Origin: Actinomycetes bacterium | GTDB lineage: Bacteria; Actinomycetota; Actinomycetes; Actinomycetales; Actinomycetaceae | DNA length: 45,470 bases | Assembly (NCBI GenBank): GCA_023389315.1 | Contig: JAEWEQ010000001.1 | Coordinates: forward strand, 1 to 45,470 | Direction of reading: 5' to 3' | Shown here: piece by piece, positions 1 through 6,958 of the stretch | How the letters are laid out: every line of letters starts with the position of its first letter | Position numbering within the stretch: the stretch's first letter is position 1 | The notes under the pieces: generated by a model | Databases searched by the model: none | Seen by the model: the letters and a program-made list of their open reading frames with translations, nothing else | What the model was told of the DNA's origin: nothing | Translations under genes and position numbers: made by a program

Positions 1-184
1 ATTGAATGATTTCGTGATTGACCAGCGGGTGAGCGTTGCCTTCAACTTCGAGTGCGTCCTCGAGGCGACCAACTTCTTGGCGCAGTTCACCGCTGCGCTG
101 GTCGATGATCTGCATCTCCCATTCCACCCCCAAGGAGGAGCGAGGGGAGCGCTTGAAACCACCCAAGGTGCCAGTTGTAGACAT
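1..184 (-). CDS. Carboxylate-amine ligase, GCS2/YbdK family (N-terminal 61 residues only)
   Basis: Only the start of this gene is inside the window; the rest lies beyond base 1. The protein begins MSTTGTLGGFKRSPRSSLGV and continues with EWEMQIID and a downstream NHEIIQ, which match the opening of the GCS2 family of ATP-dependent glutamate-cysteine-ligase-like enzymes (SLGVEWE...HE..Q), where these acidic residues contribute to the metal/substrate site. The ATG at 184 is preceded on the minus strand by AAGGAAG at a good distance, so the start is well supported. Members join a carboxylate (often glutamate) to an amine; in actinobacteria without glutathione the real substrate is usually unknown. 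A CGAGGACG word sits inside it (55-62). Family call is fairly sure, substrate is not. Confidence 0.75.
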   Translation of the reverse strand, partial: MSTTGTLGGFKRSPRSSLGVEWEMQIIDQRSGELRQEVGRLEDALEVEGNAHPLVNHEIIQ

Positions 185-542
185 GCTTACTTCCTTACTT
201 CTTCCCGTTGCCCTCATTGTAAGTTGGAGTAACGACCATCTCGACTACTGGGCGCGAAATTAGGGGCAAACGTGAGAATACTGGCACTTTCACGAGGACG
301 TGGGGCTGGGTGGGGGAGGGGCCTCACTTTGGGAAAATATGCGAGGCTTATTCGCCGGTGTGACGAGATTCATCTAGAAGAGTGGGTTTTTACTGTAGTC
401 TACGGTGCGCCGCTATCACCAGTGCTGCCAACAACAAGGCCTCGAGCACCTCACCCTGCTCGAATATGAAACAATCGATCACAAGGCAGCCCTAAAACCT
501 GCATAGAACTGTCACCTAAACGATGCAGCAGACCCCCTACCT
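185..542. other. Intergenic stretch at the left edge of the island, no gene recognised
   Basis: I see no convincing gene here; the short plus-strand reading frame at 272-469 has no recognisable protein. It holds one CGAGGACG word (293-300), the last before a 5-kb stretch that lacks it, and a short duplication: ATGCAGCAGACCC occurs at 523-535 and again at 543-555. The base composition falls from GC-rich to roughly balanced around 340-500, so the left edge of the imported restriction-modification region probably lies here. Confidence 0.4.
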
Positions 543-827
543 ATGCAGCAGACCCTGTTGTTCCTACGAAATGCGGTTTACTTTGAATTCACTACGGATA
601 TGGAGACTCGACGGAGCCTGGTAGATGCGCTGGGATGGGTGCAAGATTTGCGTTCTAGCTCAGTTACGCCAGAGGAAATTCGAAAGCGAATTAGAGCCGG
701 TGACTCATCTACTCTGTTGACTAGTCCTGGAGTGCATTTACTCTGCGGACACTTTGGAAAAGGGCAACAGTTTGACCGGGTAATCGTAGTAGGTCTTGAA
801 CACAGCTCTGAAGAAACTAGGTGGGCA
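543..827 (+). pseudogene. Fragment resembling the C-terminal part of a UvrD/Rep-type helicase
   Basis: The plus-strand frame from the ATG at 543 contains PGVHLLCGHFGKGQQFDRVI followed by VVGLEHSSEE. This resembles the superfamily 1 helicase motif in which a conserved H.xKG.(E/Q)F segment precedes a hydrophobic strand and (V/I)GLE(E/D)G, as in UvrD/PcrA-like proteins. About 95 residues look coding; there is a stop in frame at 504-506, so the ATPase N-terminal half is missing, and the frame then runs antisense through the end of the restriction gene at 828, where the similarity stops. I infer a decayed helicase truncated on both sides, possibly by arrival of the restriction-modification genes. 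It could also be a small intact protein of unknown role, but lack of the Walker motifs rules out a working helicase. Confidence 0.45.
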
Positions 828-1517
828 TCAAACTTGCCTGATGAGTTGCCCCAGATACCCTCTTACAAAACGACGGAAATCGTCTTCATCCAGCTTGTCT
901 TCTTCACTCCCAATCGGAAACTCCGACCACTTGGTTTCGCCTGTTCTCGACACGGTTCTATACCACTTCTTTATATCTGTTCCGGTACGTATGGCTGAAC
1001 TAGACGAGTTTTCTGAGTTGTCTCTATTCTTAATTTGTAATGACTCCCATAATATATCGGGCTGTGTGCCGCGGCGGATGAAGTCTACCGACTTTACAAC
1101 TTCGCCAGCACACCAAATCCAGTCATCATCGCTGAGTTTCATGTCTATATAGCGTTCGAGCAGTTCACCTACTACATTCTCTGCAACCATTGCGATGCGG
1201 TGCCCCTCGACGAGAATTTCCAGATCTTCCTTGGCTTTCCCATACCCAATCTCCATGACTGTTGCCAACGCAGGATCCGGCACAGTTTTCGGCATCGGGA
1301 GCCTTTTAGGTTGCCTGCCGTTCGAATACTTTTTCGCGAGGTAGACGAGATGCTCCCTATTTCCAAATTTAGGCTCAGGCAACTTACGAGATGCGTGCTG
1401 CAGAATTCTGAGATTTGGGTTGTCCCGAGAAAATAGGACTATTTTCACAAAGTTGTCAGCCAGTGAATGGTCGATTTCCGTCATCACTTCATGTGCTAGT
1501 GTTTCAAGCTCATCCAT
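828..1517 (-). CDS. Type II restriction endonuclease, SinI family (predicted GGWCC)
   Basis: A 229-residue protein, about the length of R.SinI. The most telling segment is residues 161-180, QIKNRDNSENSSSSAIRTGT, followed by IKKWYRT; this Q.K..NS.NSSSS..R.GT.I.KW block is the signature I associate with SinI/Eco47I-type enzymes that cut GGWCC (W = A or T). The Glu169/Gln161-Lys163 cluster is a candidate for part of the nuclease active site; I infer this from the conserved polar pattern. The ATG at 1517 has AGAAGGG upstream. The partner methyltransferase lies upstream on the same strand, 418 bases away. Lower GC than neighbouring housekeeping genes and no CGAGGACG words suggest recent transfer. 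The specificity is a prediction from family resemblance. Confidence 0.75.
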   Translation of the reverse strand: MDELETLAHEVMTEIDHSLADNFVKIVLFSRDNPNLRILQHASRKLPEPKFGNREHLVYLAKKYSNGRQPKRLPMPKTVPDPALATVMEIGYGKAKEDLEILVEGHRIAMVAENVVGELLERYIDMKLSDDDWIWCAGEVVKSVDFIRRGTQPDILWESLQIKNRDNSENSSSSAIRTGTDIKKWYRTVSRTGETKWSEFPIGSEEDKLDEDDFRRFVRGYLGQLIRQV

Positions 1518-1935
1518 TAGCGCACCCTTCTACGTGGAGTTAAGGGCTGTCACCCCCATCCATTATTATCAGATGGACGTGCTCGAGATCGCGTAGGTGG
1601 GAGACTCTGTGGAACTATCGGGCGAGGCAGCATGCATACAGAACTAAAGATCGCTTGGTCAACGAGTTGCTCGAAGTTAGTCTTCACTCCAACACTCCTG
1701 CCTGCTGTGGACAGTTGGATCGCGGCAGCTTAGAGTGCCAGTGTTCCTCAAATGCGGAACTGACGTAACTTGATTTGCACGTCCCGTAACGACGGTGATG
1801 AAAGCAAGGCGATGGTCTTCGTGGAAGTCAAACTTGTCCTTACACTAGCGCATCCTCGAATCAATGCGCTCTGCAAAGGTTGCGATAGGTAAAGTCCATC
1901 GGGACGGCGTGCGTAGTTGTAGTCGATCGCTATTG
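1518..1935 (-). pseudogene. Gap between methylase and endonuclease genes with protein-like stretches in several frames
   Basis: No intact gene fills this 418-base gap. On the minus strand, protein-like runs appear one after another in different frames: IDYNYARRPDGLYLSQPLQS ending near 1865, then FDFHEDHRLAFITVVTGRAN near 1830-1775, then VGVKTNFEQLVDQAIF near 1700-1650. A single ancestral reading frame broken by frameshifts would give this picture, but the pieces match no family I recognise. The alternative is chance open frames in neutral DNA. Confidence 0.25.
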
Positions 1936-3345
1936 TTAGAAGAGGGAACCTTCGCATTCCGAAGCTTGATCTGGTACCAATTCTCTATCGCTTGTATTGG
2001 AATAACGTGAGAATTTAAAGTGTTCTGGAGGGTTACTTTCGACACCATGAAAATGATCCAATACAGCTCTGCCGATTGCCTCACCGAGACCAAGGGGCAC
2101 AGCATTGCCGATTTGCTTATACTGTTGTACTAGACTCCCCTCAATAACCCAGTCATCTGGGAACTGCTGGATTGCTTTGTACTCTTCTACGCTGAGTGGC
2201 CGATCTTCCTCCGGATGCCCTAAATCCGTTGCAGGCATAGCTGGGTGGGTAACAAGAGTGGGTGCCGGTCGATCCCAAGAAATTCGACGATAGAAACCAG
2301 TCTTTCCGCCGCTAAGATGGAACGATTTTCCCATCGCTAGCGGTTGAACCTCCCGAGGGAGATCCTTCCAGTATTGTCCAGGGCCAAGCATGCGATAGTA
2401 TTTCAATCGTTTCTCTGGAAAAGGGAGGAAGTGACATTCCCTGGTTGATAAACTAGAGAATGTTTCTTCAACTGTCTTCCAAGGAGAGAGTCCCCAACCA
2501 GGGTCAGCAGAATGTGTGGGGACAAGGTAAGGGACAGGACCTCCTTCGCGCGACGCTATAAGTACAACACGCTCCCGGATCTGTGGCACACCAAAGTTCG
2601 CGGCGTTGTATAGATTAAAGGTCACTGAGTAGCCGGCTTCGCGCAACAAATTTGTGACTAGACGTATTGCGCCATGTTTGTGCGAGTAGTCAATACCAGT
2701 CTGTCGGCGAATGGCATCGGACTGAGATTGTGATACCGGCATTGATAAGAGACCGCGCACGTTTTCAATGACGGCATAACGGGGGTTTAGGTCTCGCACT
2801 AAATCGATGTAATGAAGAAAGACATTTCCTCTAACGTCCTCAAAGCCTCTCCGAGAGCCCGCTGTCGAGAAGGCCTGACACGGAGGTCCACCTGCGACTA
2901 GGTCAATTTCGTCAGTTTTGCTCAAACCTGCAAGGTCACGAATTTCTCTAGCGTCATAGCGCCAGATATCGCCCAACACTGGCAGGTCGGGCCGGTTTGA
3001 AGTGATAGTCTGGCGCGCCCACTTGTCAGATTCGCATGCTATAACGGTGTCTATGCCGGCTCGCTCTAAACCCAAGTCAAGCCCCATTGCCCCGGAAAAA
3101 AAACTGAGAGAGCGTAACTCACCGTTGCCGCGATGCTTCTTCATGGGTGTAATCACAGAGGTAGTCGTCTCACTGCTAACACGGTTAATCTCCTCCGACG
3201 TGATAACCCAATTTCGCCCAACCCTCGAAGCCGAGATCGTGCCATTTGCGATCAGCTGACGAACGCGTTGCGGTGTCATCTTCAGTAGCTCTCCAGCCTC
3301 AACAGGGGACAGCAACTTGTTTGGTATAACTCGAGTTTCCTTCAC
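1936..3345 (-). CDS. DNA (cytosine-5)-methyltransferase with N-terminal helix-turn-helix, SinI/Eco47I type
   Basis: Methylates cytosine in the site cut by its neighbour, predicted GGWCC. All C5-methylase landmarks are visible in order: motif I SFFSGAMGLDLGLERAG, motif IV GGPPCQAFS with catalytic Cys156 (counting from the GTG at 3345), motif VI ENVRG, motif VIII RERVVLIA, motif IX RPAPTLV and motif X QIGNAVP. Residues about 12-50 (SPVEAGELLKMTPQRVRQLI then GTISASRVGRNWVI) form an excisionase/MerR-like DNA-binding domain, so the enzyme may repress its own promoter, as other C5 methylases with such extensions do. I chose GTG 3345 because TTGCCC (3376-3381) and TACACT (3353-3358), 17 bases apart, place transcription start at that codon, giving 469 residues; a TTG at 3381 would add 12. 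The restriction gene follows on the same strand. Confidence 0.88.
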   Translation of the reverse strand: MKETRVIPNKLLSPVEAGELLKMTPQRVRQLIANGTISASRVGRNWVITSEEINRVSSETTTSVITPMKKHRGNGELRSLSFFSGAMGLDLGLERAGIDTVIACESDKWARQTITSNRPDLPVLGDIWRYDAREIRDLAGLSKTDEIDLVAGGPPCQAFSTAGSRRGFEDVRGNVFLHYIDLVRDLNPRYAVIENVRGLLSMPVSQSQSDAIRRQTGIDYSHKHGAIRLVTNLLREAGYSVTFNLYNAANFGVPQIRERVVLIASREGGPVPYLVPTHSADPGWGLSPWKTVEETFSSLSTRECHFLPFPEKRLKYYRMLGPGQYWKDLPREVQPLAMGKSFHLSGGKTGFYRRISWDRPAPTLVTHPAMPATDLGHPEEDRPLSVEEYKAIQQFPDDWVIEGSLVQQYKQIGNAVPLGLGEAIGRAVLDHFHGVESNPPEHFKFSRYSNTSDRELVPDQASECEGSLF

Positions 3346-3352
3346 GAAAGCA

Positions 3353-3381
3353 AGTGTAGTCCAGCTGACCGAGAGGGGCAA
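3353..3381 (-). promoter_or_regulatory. Candidate promoter of the methyltransferase gene (leaderless)
   Basis: On the minus strand TTGCCC (3381-3376) and TACACT (3358-3353) are separated by exactly 17 bases. Transcription would begin about seven bases after the -10 hexamer, at the GTG codon 3345. No Shine-Dalgarno sequence is visible before either possible start, which fits a leaderless mRNA. Confidence 0.5.
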
Positions 3382-4092
3382 CCTGGCTTTGTCGCAGTTA
3401 TTCCATCGGTTCGTGGAAGTGTGAGGCGGGTTGGTGGGCAGCCAATTTGCAACAATCTACTTATACTGACCTAGCAGTGTTAACCTCCTCGTTCAACCAA
3501 TGAAGCTAAACAATTTGACGCCAAGGTTGGAGCCTTAGCGTGTCGAAGCTTGGCGTATCCTCAAATGCTGTCGCGTGATAACTGTGCAGAAGCAACCTAA
3601 TCGCTCCTGTTATTTACATACCGCTTCGGCGAGAAAAAGATTCCCTGCCTATCCCATGATCCAGATACCGTCCAAAAATATAGTTGTACAAGGCTCCTGC
3701 TCAATCCGACTTGAAGATTGGTGCAGTGACGGCAAGCTGCCGGAAGGCTTGCGCTGGATCGGTAATAGAATATTTGCACCGATCACTAGTGGTGACGTCA
3801 AATGGCCTCGCGATACGATTTACATGCCTGGAGTCTACCTTGAGATCGCAGATCGTCGCCTGCAATCTTTGGCTGCCATCTGGCTTTGGCGCCCGGCAGC
3901 ATTCTACATCGCAGCAGTCAGCGACCGGGTTTACAGGAAAACTTCCAAAATTTAGAACCTCTTGGCACCTTCTCGGGGTTCGACATCGGGGTGCACGTGG
4001 CAAAGCCTATCGAGGGCAACAATACGCAGTTAAGCAAGTAAACTAGGTCGGCCCCTACGCAAGGCGTAGATCCCCAGTTGATGCGAATGCAC
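3382..4092. other. Right flank of the restriction-modification island, no gene recognised
   Basis: 711 bases of lower-GC DNA. Open frames exist on both strands (plus 3575-3955, 126 residues; plus 3684-4046; minus 3701-4003) but none has a recognisable domain or a clear ribosome binding site. The plus frame 3575-3955 contains a moderately protein-like stretch (IRLEDWCSDGKLPEGLRWIG and MPGVYLEIADRR) that could be a remnant or a small unknown protein. No CGAGGACG word occurs. GC-rich DNA resumes close to 4050, marking the right edge of the island. Confidence 0.35.
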
Positions 4093-5409
4093 TCAGTGGT
4101 GCAGGTCCTTACCCTTGGTTTCGGGCAGGGTGAGGATCGTGGCGGAGGACACCAGTAGCAGCACGATGGAGTAGATGGCGAACTGGTAGGTGTCGCCCAT
4201 CCACGTCATGATGGCCGCCGCGGTGCCGCCGAAGGCAGCGATGGCGATGGCGTAGGGAATGCCGAAGCCAGAGGCACGCTGTTCGGTGCTGAACATCTCC
4301 GCATAGGTTGCCGGAGCGTGACCCAAGAACGCTGCCAAGAAGATCAACTGCAGTGAGATGGCCGCGATCAGTACCCCCACCGTGTGGCTGGATTCAATCC
4401 ACTTCACCAGCGGAATATAGGTGATGGCCGACCCCAGCAGTGCAATCAACATGGTTGGCTTACGCCCGATCTTGTCCGACACAATGCCCCACATCGGTAG
4501 CGCCGCGATGAAGATAATGTTCGACACGATGGTCGCGGTGAATGCATCGGTTGGTGTGTAGCCGAAGGACTTCTGTGCCAAGGACGGCATGGTCACCGCC
4601 CACACGTAGTACGACACCGTCAAACCACAGGTCATGCCGATCACTTGCAGCGCGGTGCGCCAGTTCTTCGCCACCGACACGAACACGTTTTCCTTGATCT
4701 CGCGCCCCTCTTTAGCGGCCTCGAATACCTCGGACTCATCCATCTTCAGGCGCATCCACAGCGCGAACAAACCAAGCACCGCGCCCACAATGAACGGGAT
4801 ACGCCAGCCCCACGCCAGCATCTGGTCCTCAGTCAGGCTGGTTTCCAGCACCAAGCCCATCACCATGCCGGCGAGGATACCCAGCGTGCCGGTCACATAA
4901 ATCGAGGAGGCCCAAAAACCGCGCTTGTCATGCGGGGCGTGCTCCGCCAAATAGGTCTGCGCCGAAGGTAGCTCGCCGCCGTGCGCAAGCCCCTGGATCA
5001 GGCGGGCCGTCACTAAGATCGCCGACGCCACCCAGCCGACACTGGCATAAGTCGGCGTCACCGCGATGATCAGGGACCCCAGCGATGCACCCAGCACCGC
5101 CACCGTGAGTGATTCTTTACGGCCAATGCGATCCGCCAGCCAGCCAAATACGAACCCGCCGAAAGGCCGGGCCACGAAGCCCACGGCGAACACCGCCATG
5201 GTCGCTAGGAACGCCGAAGCCGGGTCGTCATTGTTGAACACCTGGGTGGAGAAGAAAACCGCGAAAGTCGCGTAAACGTTCCAGTCGTACCACTCCAAGG
5301 CGTTACCCACGCCGGTACCAGCGATGGTCTTGAAGGTGGACTGCTTTGACGTCCTCGTCGCAGGGGGCGAGGACGATGCGCGGGTAGGGGAGTTCGTGGG
5401 CTCAGTCAT
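4093..5409 (-). CDS. MFS permease, metabolite:H+ symporter (MHS) type
   Basis: A 438-residue inner-membrane carrier with about 12 hydrophobic segments. The MHS subfamily hallmark GNALEWYDWNVY opens helix 1, and the MFS loop 2-3 motif appears as GWLADRIGRKES. MHS proteins import small organic acids, betaine, proline or related compounds with protons; the substrate here cannot be read from sequence. Start ATG 5409 is preceded by AGAAGGACC; a longer open frame reaches 5649 but would overlap the upstream amidohydrolase and lacks a site. Upstream, 193 bases away on the same strand, is an M20D amidohydrolase, so the pair may import and cleave an N-acyl or amide compound, or export its product. The Ser/Thr-rich N-terminus carries two CGAGGACG words as an inverted pair. 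Confidence 0.85.
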   Translation of the reverse strand: MTEPTNSPTRASSSPPATRTSKQSTFKTIAGTGVGNALEWYDWNVYATFAVFFSTQVFNNDDPASAFLATMAVFAVGFVARPFGGFVFGWLADRIGRKESLTVAVLGASLGSLIIAVTPTYASVGWVASAILVTARLIQGLAHGGELPSAQTYLAEHAPHDKRGFWASSIYVTGTLGILAGMVMGLVLETSLTEDQMLAWGWRIPFIVGAVLGLFALWMRLKMDESEVFEAAKEGREIKENVFVSVAKNWRTALQVIGMTCGLTVSYYVWAVTMPSLAQKSFGYTPTDAFTATIVSNIIFIAALPMWGIVSDKIGRKPTMLIALLGSAITYIPLVKWIESSHTVGVLIAAISLQLIFLAAFLGHAPATYAEMFSTEQRASGFGIPYAIAIAAFGGTAAAIMTWMGDTYQFAIYSIVLLLVSSATILTLPETKGKDLHH

Positions 5410-5513
5410 GATGGTCCTTCTAATCGGGGGCTGCCAACGGGCAACCTGCGCTAGCAATGGGAAAAATAGGGGACAAGGGAAATGACCGCGCCAGCGGTAC
5501 GGGGACGCCGCGG

Positions 5514-5573
5514 GGACGCAAGCGTCCTGGGGAAACATCTGTGATCTGAAAATTCTTCGGGGCGCAAGCGCCC
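5514..5573 (-). repeat. Two tandem GC-rich hairpins with covarying stems
   Basis: Between the amidohydrolase stop and the MFS start lie two copies of one small palindrome: GGACGC-AA-GCGTCC (5514-5527) and GGGCGC-AA-GCGCCC (5560-5573), each followed by CTGGG(G/T)AAACA. The A-to-G change in the left arm is matched by T-to-C in the right arm, so base pairing is kept. Copies are 46 bases apart. They could be binding sites for a dimeric regulator, RNA processing or pausing hairpins in the intercistronic leader, or a small repeat family. Confidence 0.6.
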
Positions 5574-5602
5574 TGGGTAAACAACTCAGACCCGCAAACG
5601 CC

Positions 5603-6811
5603 TCACTCCTGCAAACGTTTGACCGCCAACGCCGCCAAAATAGCGGCACAGTCGGGCACTACGTGGTCGGAGAACTTCGCCAGGGGGGAATGGTTGAACG
5701 CCAGCTCCGCCGCGTCCTCGCCCTCGGCCACCGCGGAAACCCCTATGAAAACCCCGGGAATAAGCTCCAACACCTTCGCGAAGTCCTCCGCCGCTGCCAT
5801 CGGAGTTTCTTGCTCCTGCCAGCGGCCAGGCAAAATCTCCTCCACGGTTTCACGCGCGAAGTCGTACTCGTCCTCGTGATTCATGGTCACCGGGTACAGG
5901 CGCAGTACCTCGAACTCCACGTCCATCAGGTGCGCGCGAGCAATGATCTGCGCCAACTCCTGGATGCGTTGCACCAAGCGTTCGCGAGACTGCGGCGAAA
6001 ACGCCCGCAGCGTCCACTCCATGAACACCGAATCATTAATAACATTCGCCGCGAACCCCGAATGGATCTGCCCGCAAGTGGCCACCACCGGGTCGAAAGC
6101 GTTGAACTCGCGGGTGACCATCACCTGAACTTGCGTGATGATCTCCGCCGCCACCGGGATCGGGTCGCGCGCCTCATGCGGGGCTGAGCCGTGCCCACCC
6201 TTGCCGACCACCGTCATCTTAATGGTGTCAGACGAAGCCATCATCGGGCCCGGGCGGGTCCCAATCACCCCGTGCGGGTAGCGCGCCGCCCACACGTGGA
6301 TCCCGTAAGCATGATCCGGGGTGCGCCCAGCCGCATCCAACAGCCCCTCATCGATCATGTGCTTGGCGCCGTCGAAACCTTCCTCCCCGGATTGGAACAT
6401 GGCGATCACATCCCCGGCGAGGACGTCGCGGCGCTTATCCAACAACCGCAGCGCGCCCACCAGGCCCGCGATATGCAGATCGTGGCCACACGCATGCATG
6501 TTGCCATTGGTAGAGCGCCACTCCAAGTCGGTTTTTTCCTCCACCGGCAGCCCATCCATGTCGGCGCGCAGCAGCACAATCGGGCGCCCCTCACCTTCCG
6601 GCGTGGGCGCGCCCCCGCGCAGCACCGCCACGAACCCGGTGGCGGACTCACACTTTGTGATCTCCAAATCCACGTCGGCGAGTTCTTCCAAGACGCGCTC
6701 TTGGGTGCGCGGCAGGTCGAGCTCCAGCTCCGGCATTTGGTGTAGTTCGCGGCGCAGTGCGATCAGTTCCTGCCCCAGTCCTTGGGCGTCGTCAACGATA
6801 TTTGATAACAC
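5603..6811 (-). CDS. M20D-family amidohydrolase (hippurate / N-acyl-amino-acid hydrolase type)
   Basis: A 402-residue cytoplasmic metallohydrolase. Family motifs are clear: RRELHQMPEL near the N-terminus, LLRADMDGLPVEE, NMHACGHDLHIAGLVGAL (metal-binding Cys and His), FQSGEEGFDGAKHMID (metal-binding Glu pair) and the dimerisation-domain GKGGHGSAPHEARDP. M20D enzymes split amide bonds of N-acyl amino acids, hippurate, or auxin conjugates; the exact substrate is open. GTG 6811 follows GGACAGGAG, so the start is well placed. It is the first gene of a likely two-gene unit with the MFS permease; a perfect inverted repeat lies just upstream. Confidence 0.88.
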   Translation of the reverse strand: MLSNIVDDAQGLGQELIALRRELHQMPELELDLPRTQERVLEELADVDLEITKCESATGFVAVLRGGAPTPEGEGRPIVLLRADMDGLPVEEKTDLEWRSTNGNMHACGHDLHIAGLVGALRLLDKRRDVLAGDVIAMFQSGEEGFDGAKHMIDEGLLDAAGRTPDHAYGIHVWAARYPHGVIGTRPGPMMASSDTIKMTVVGKGGHGSAPHEARDPIPVAAEIITQVQVMVTREFNAFDPVVATCGQIHSGFAANVINDSVFMEWTLRAFSPQSRERLVQRIQELAQIIARAHLMDVEFEVLRLYPVTMNHEDEYDFARETVEEILPGRWQEQETPMAAAEDFAKVLELIPGVFIGVSAVAEGEDAAELAFNHSPLAKFSDHVVPDCAAILAALAVKRLQE

Positions 6812-6868
6812 GTGTGGCTCCTGTCCTTAGATAACCTGAAAGCTACCGGCAACTTTTAAGTCTTTCAA

Positions 6869-6887
6869 CAGATAGTTTTAATATCTG
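6869..6887. promoter_or_regulatory. Inverted repeat upstream of the amidohydrolase gene, candidate operator
   Basis: CAGATA (6869-6874) and TATCTG (6882-6887) form perfect 6-base arms around a 7-base AT-rich centre, 58 bases upstream of the GTG start. The setting suits a repressor or activator site for the amidohydrolase-permease unit. No regulator gene lies next to it. Confidence 0.35.
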
Positions 6888-6915
6888 GGCAATCTTAGTA
6901 GTTTGAAACAAAAGC

Positions 6916-6944
6916 GGGGCGGGCCCCCTCCCAGGACCCGCCCC
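6916..6944 (-). terminator. Intrinsic terminator of the BCCT transporter gene
   Basis: GGGGCGGG (6916-6923) pairs with CCCGCCCC (6937-6944) across a 13-base loop. Read on the minus strand, the stem is followed by GCTTTTGTTTC, a T-rich tail, 15 bases after the BCCT stop codon. Confidence 0.75.
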
Positions 6945-6958
6945 ACAAACAGAGCGAA

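Noticed and set aside
5410..5649. Longer MFS protein starting at 5649
   Set aside because: It would overlap the amidohydrolase gene end and cross the two hairpins; ATG 5409 has a good ribosome site and begins just before the conserved core.
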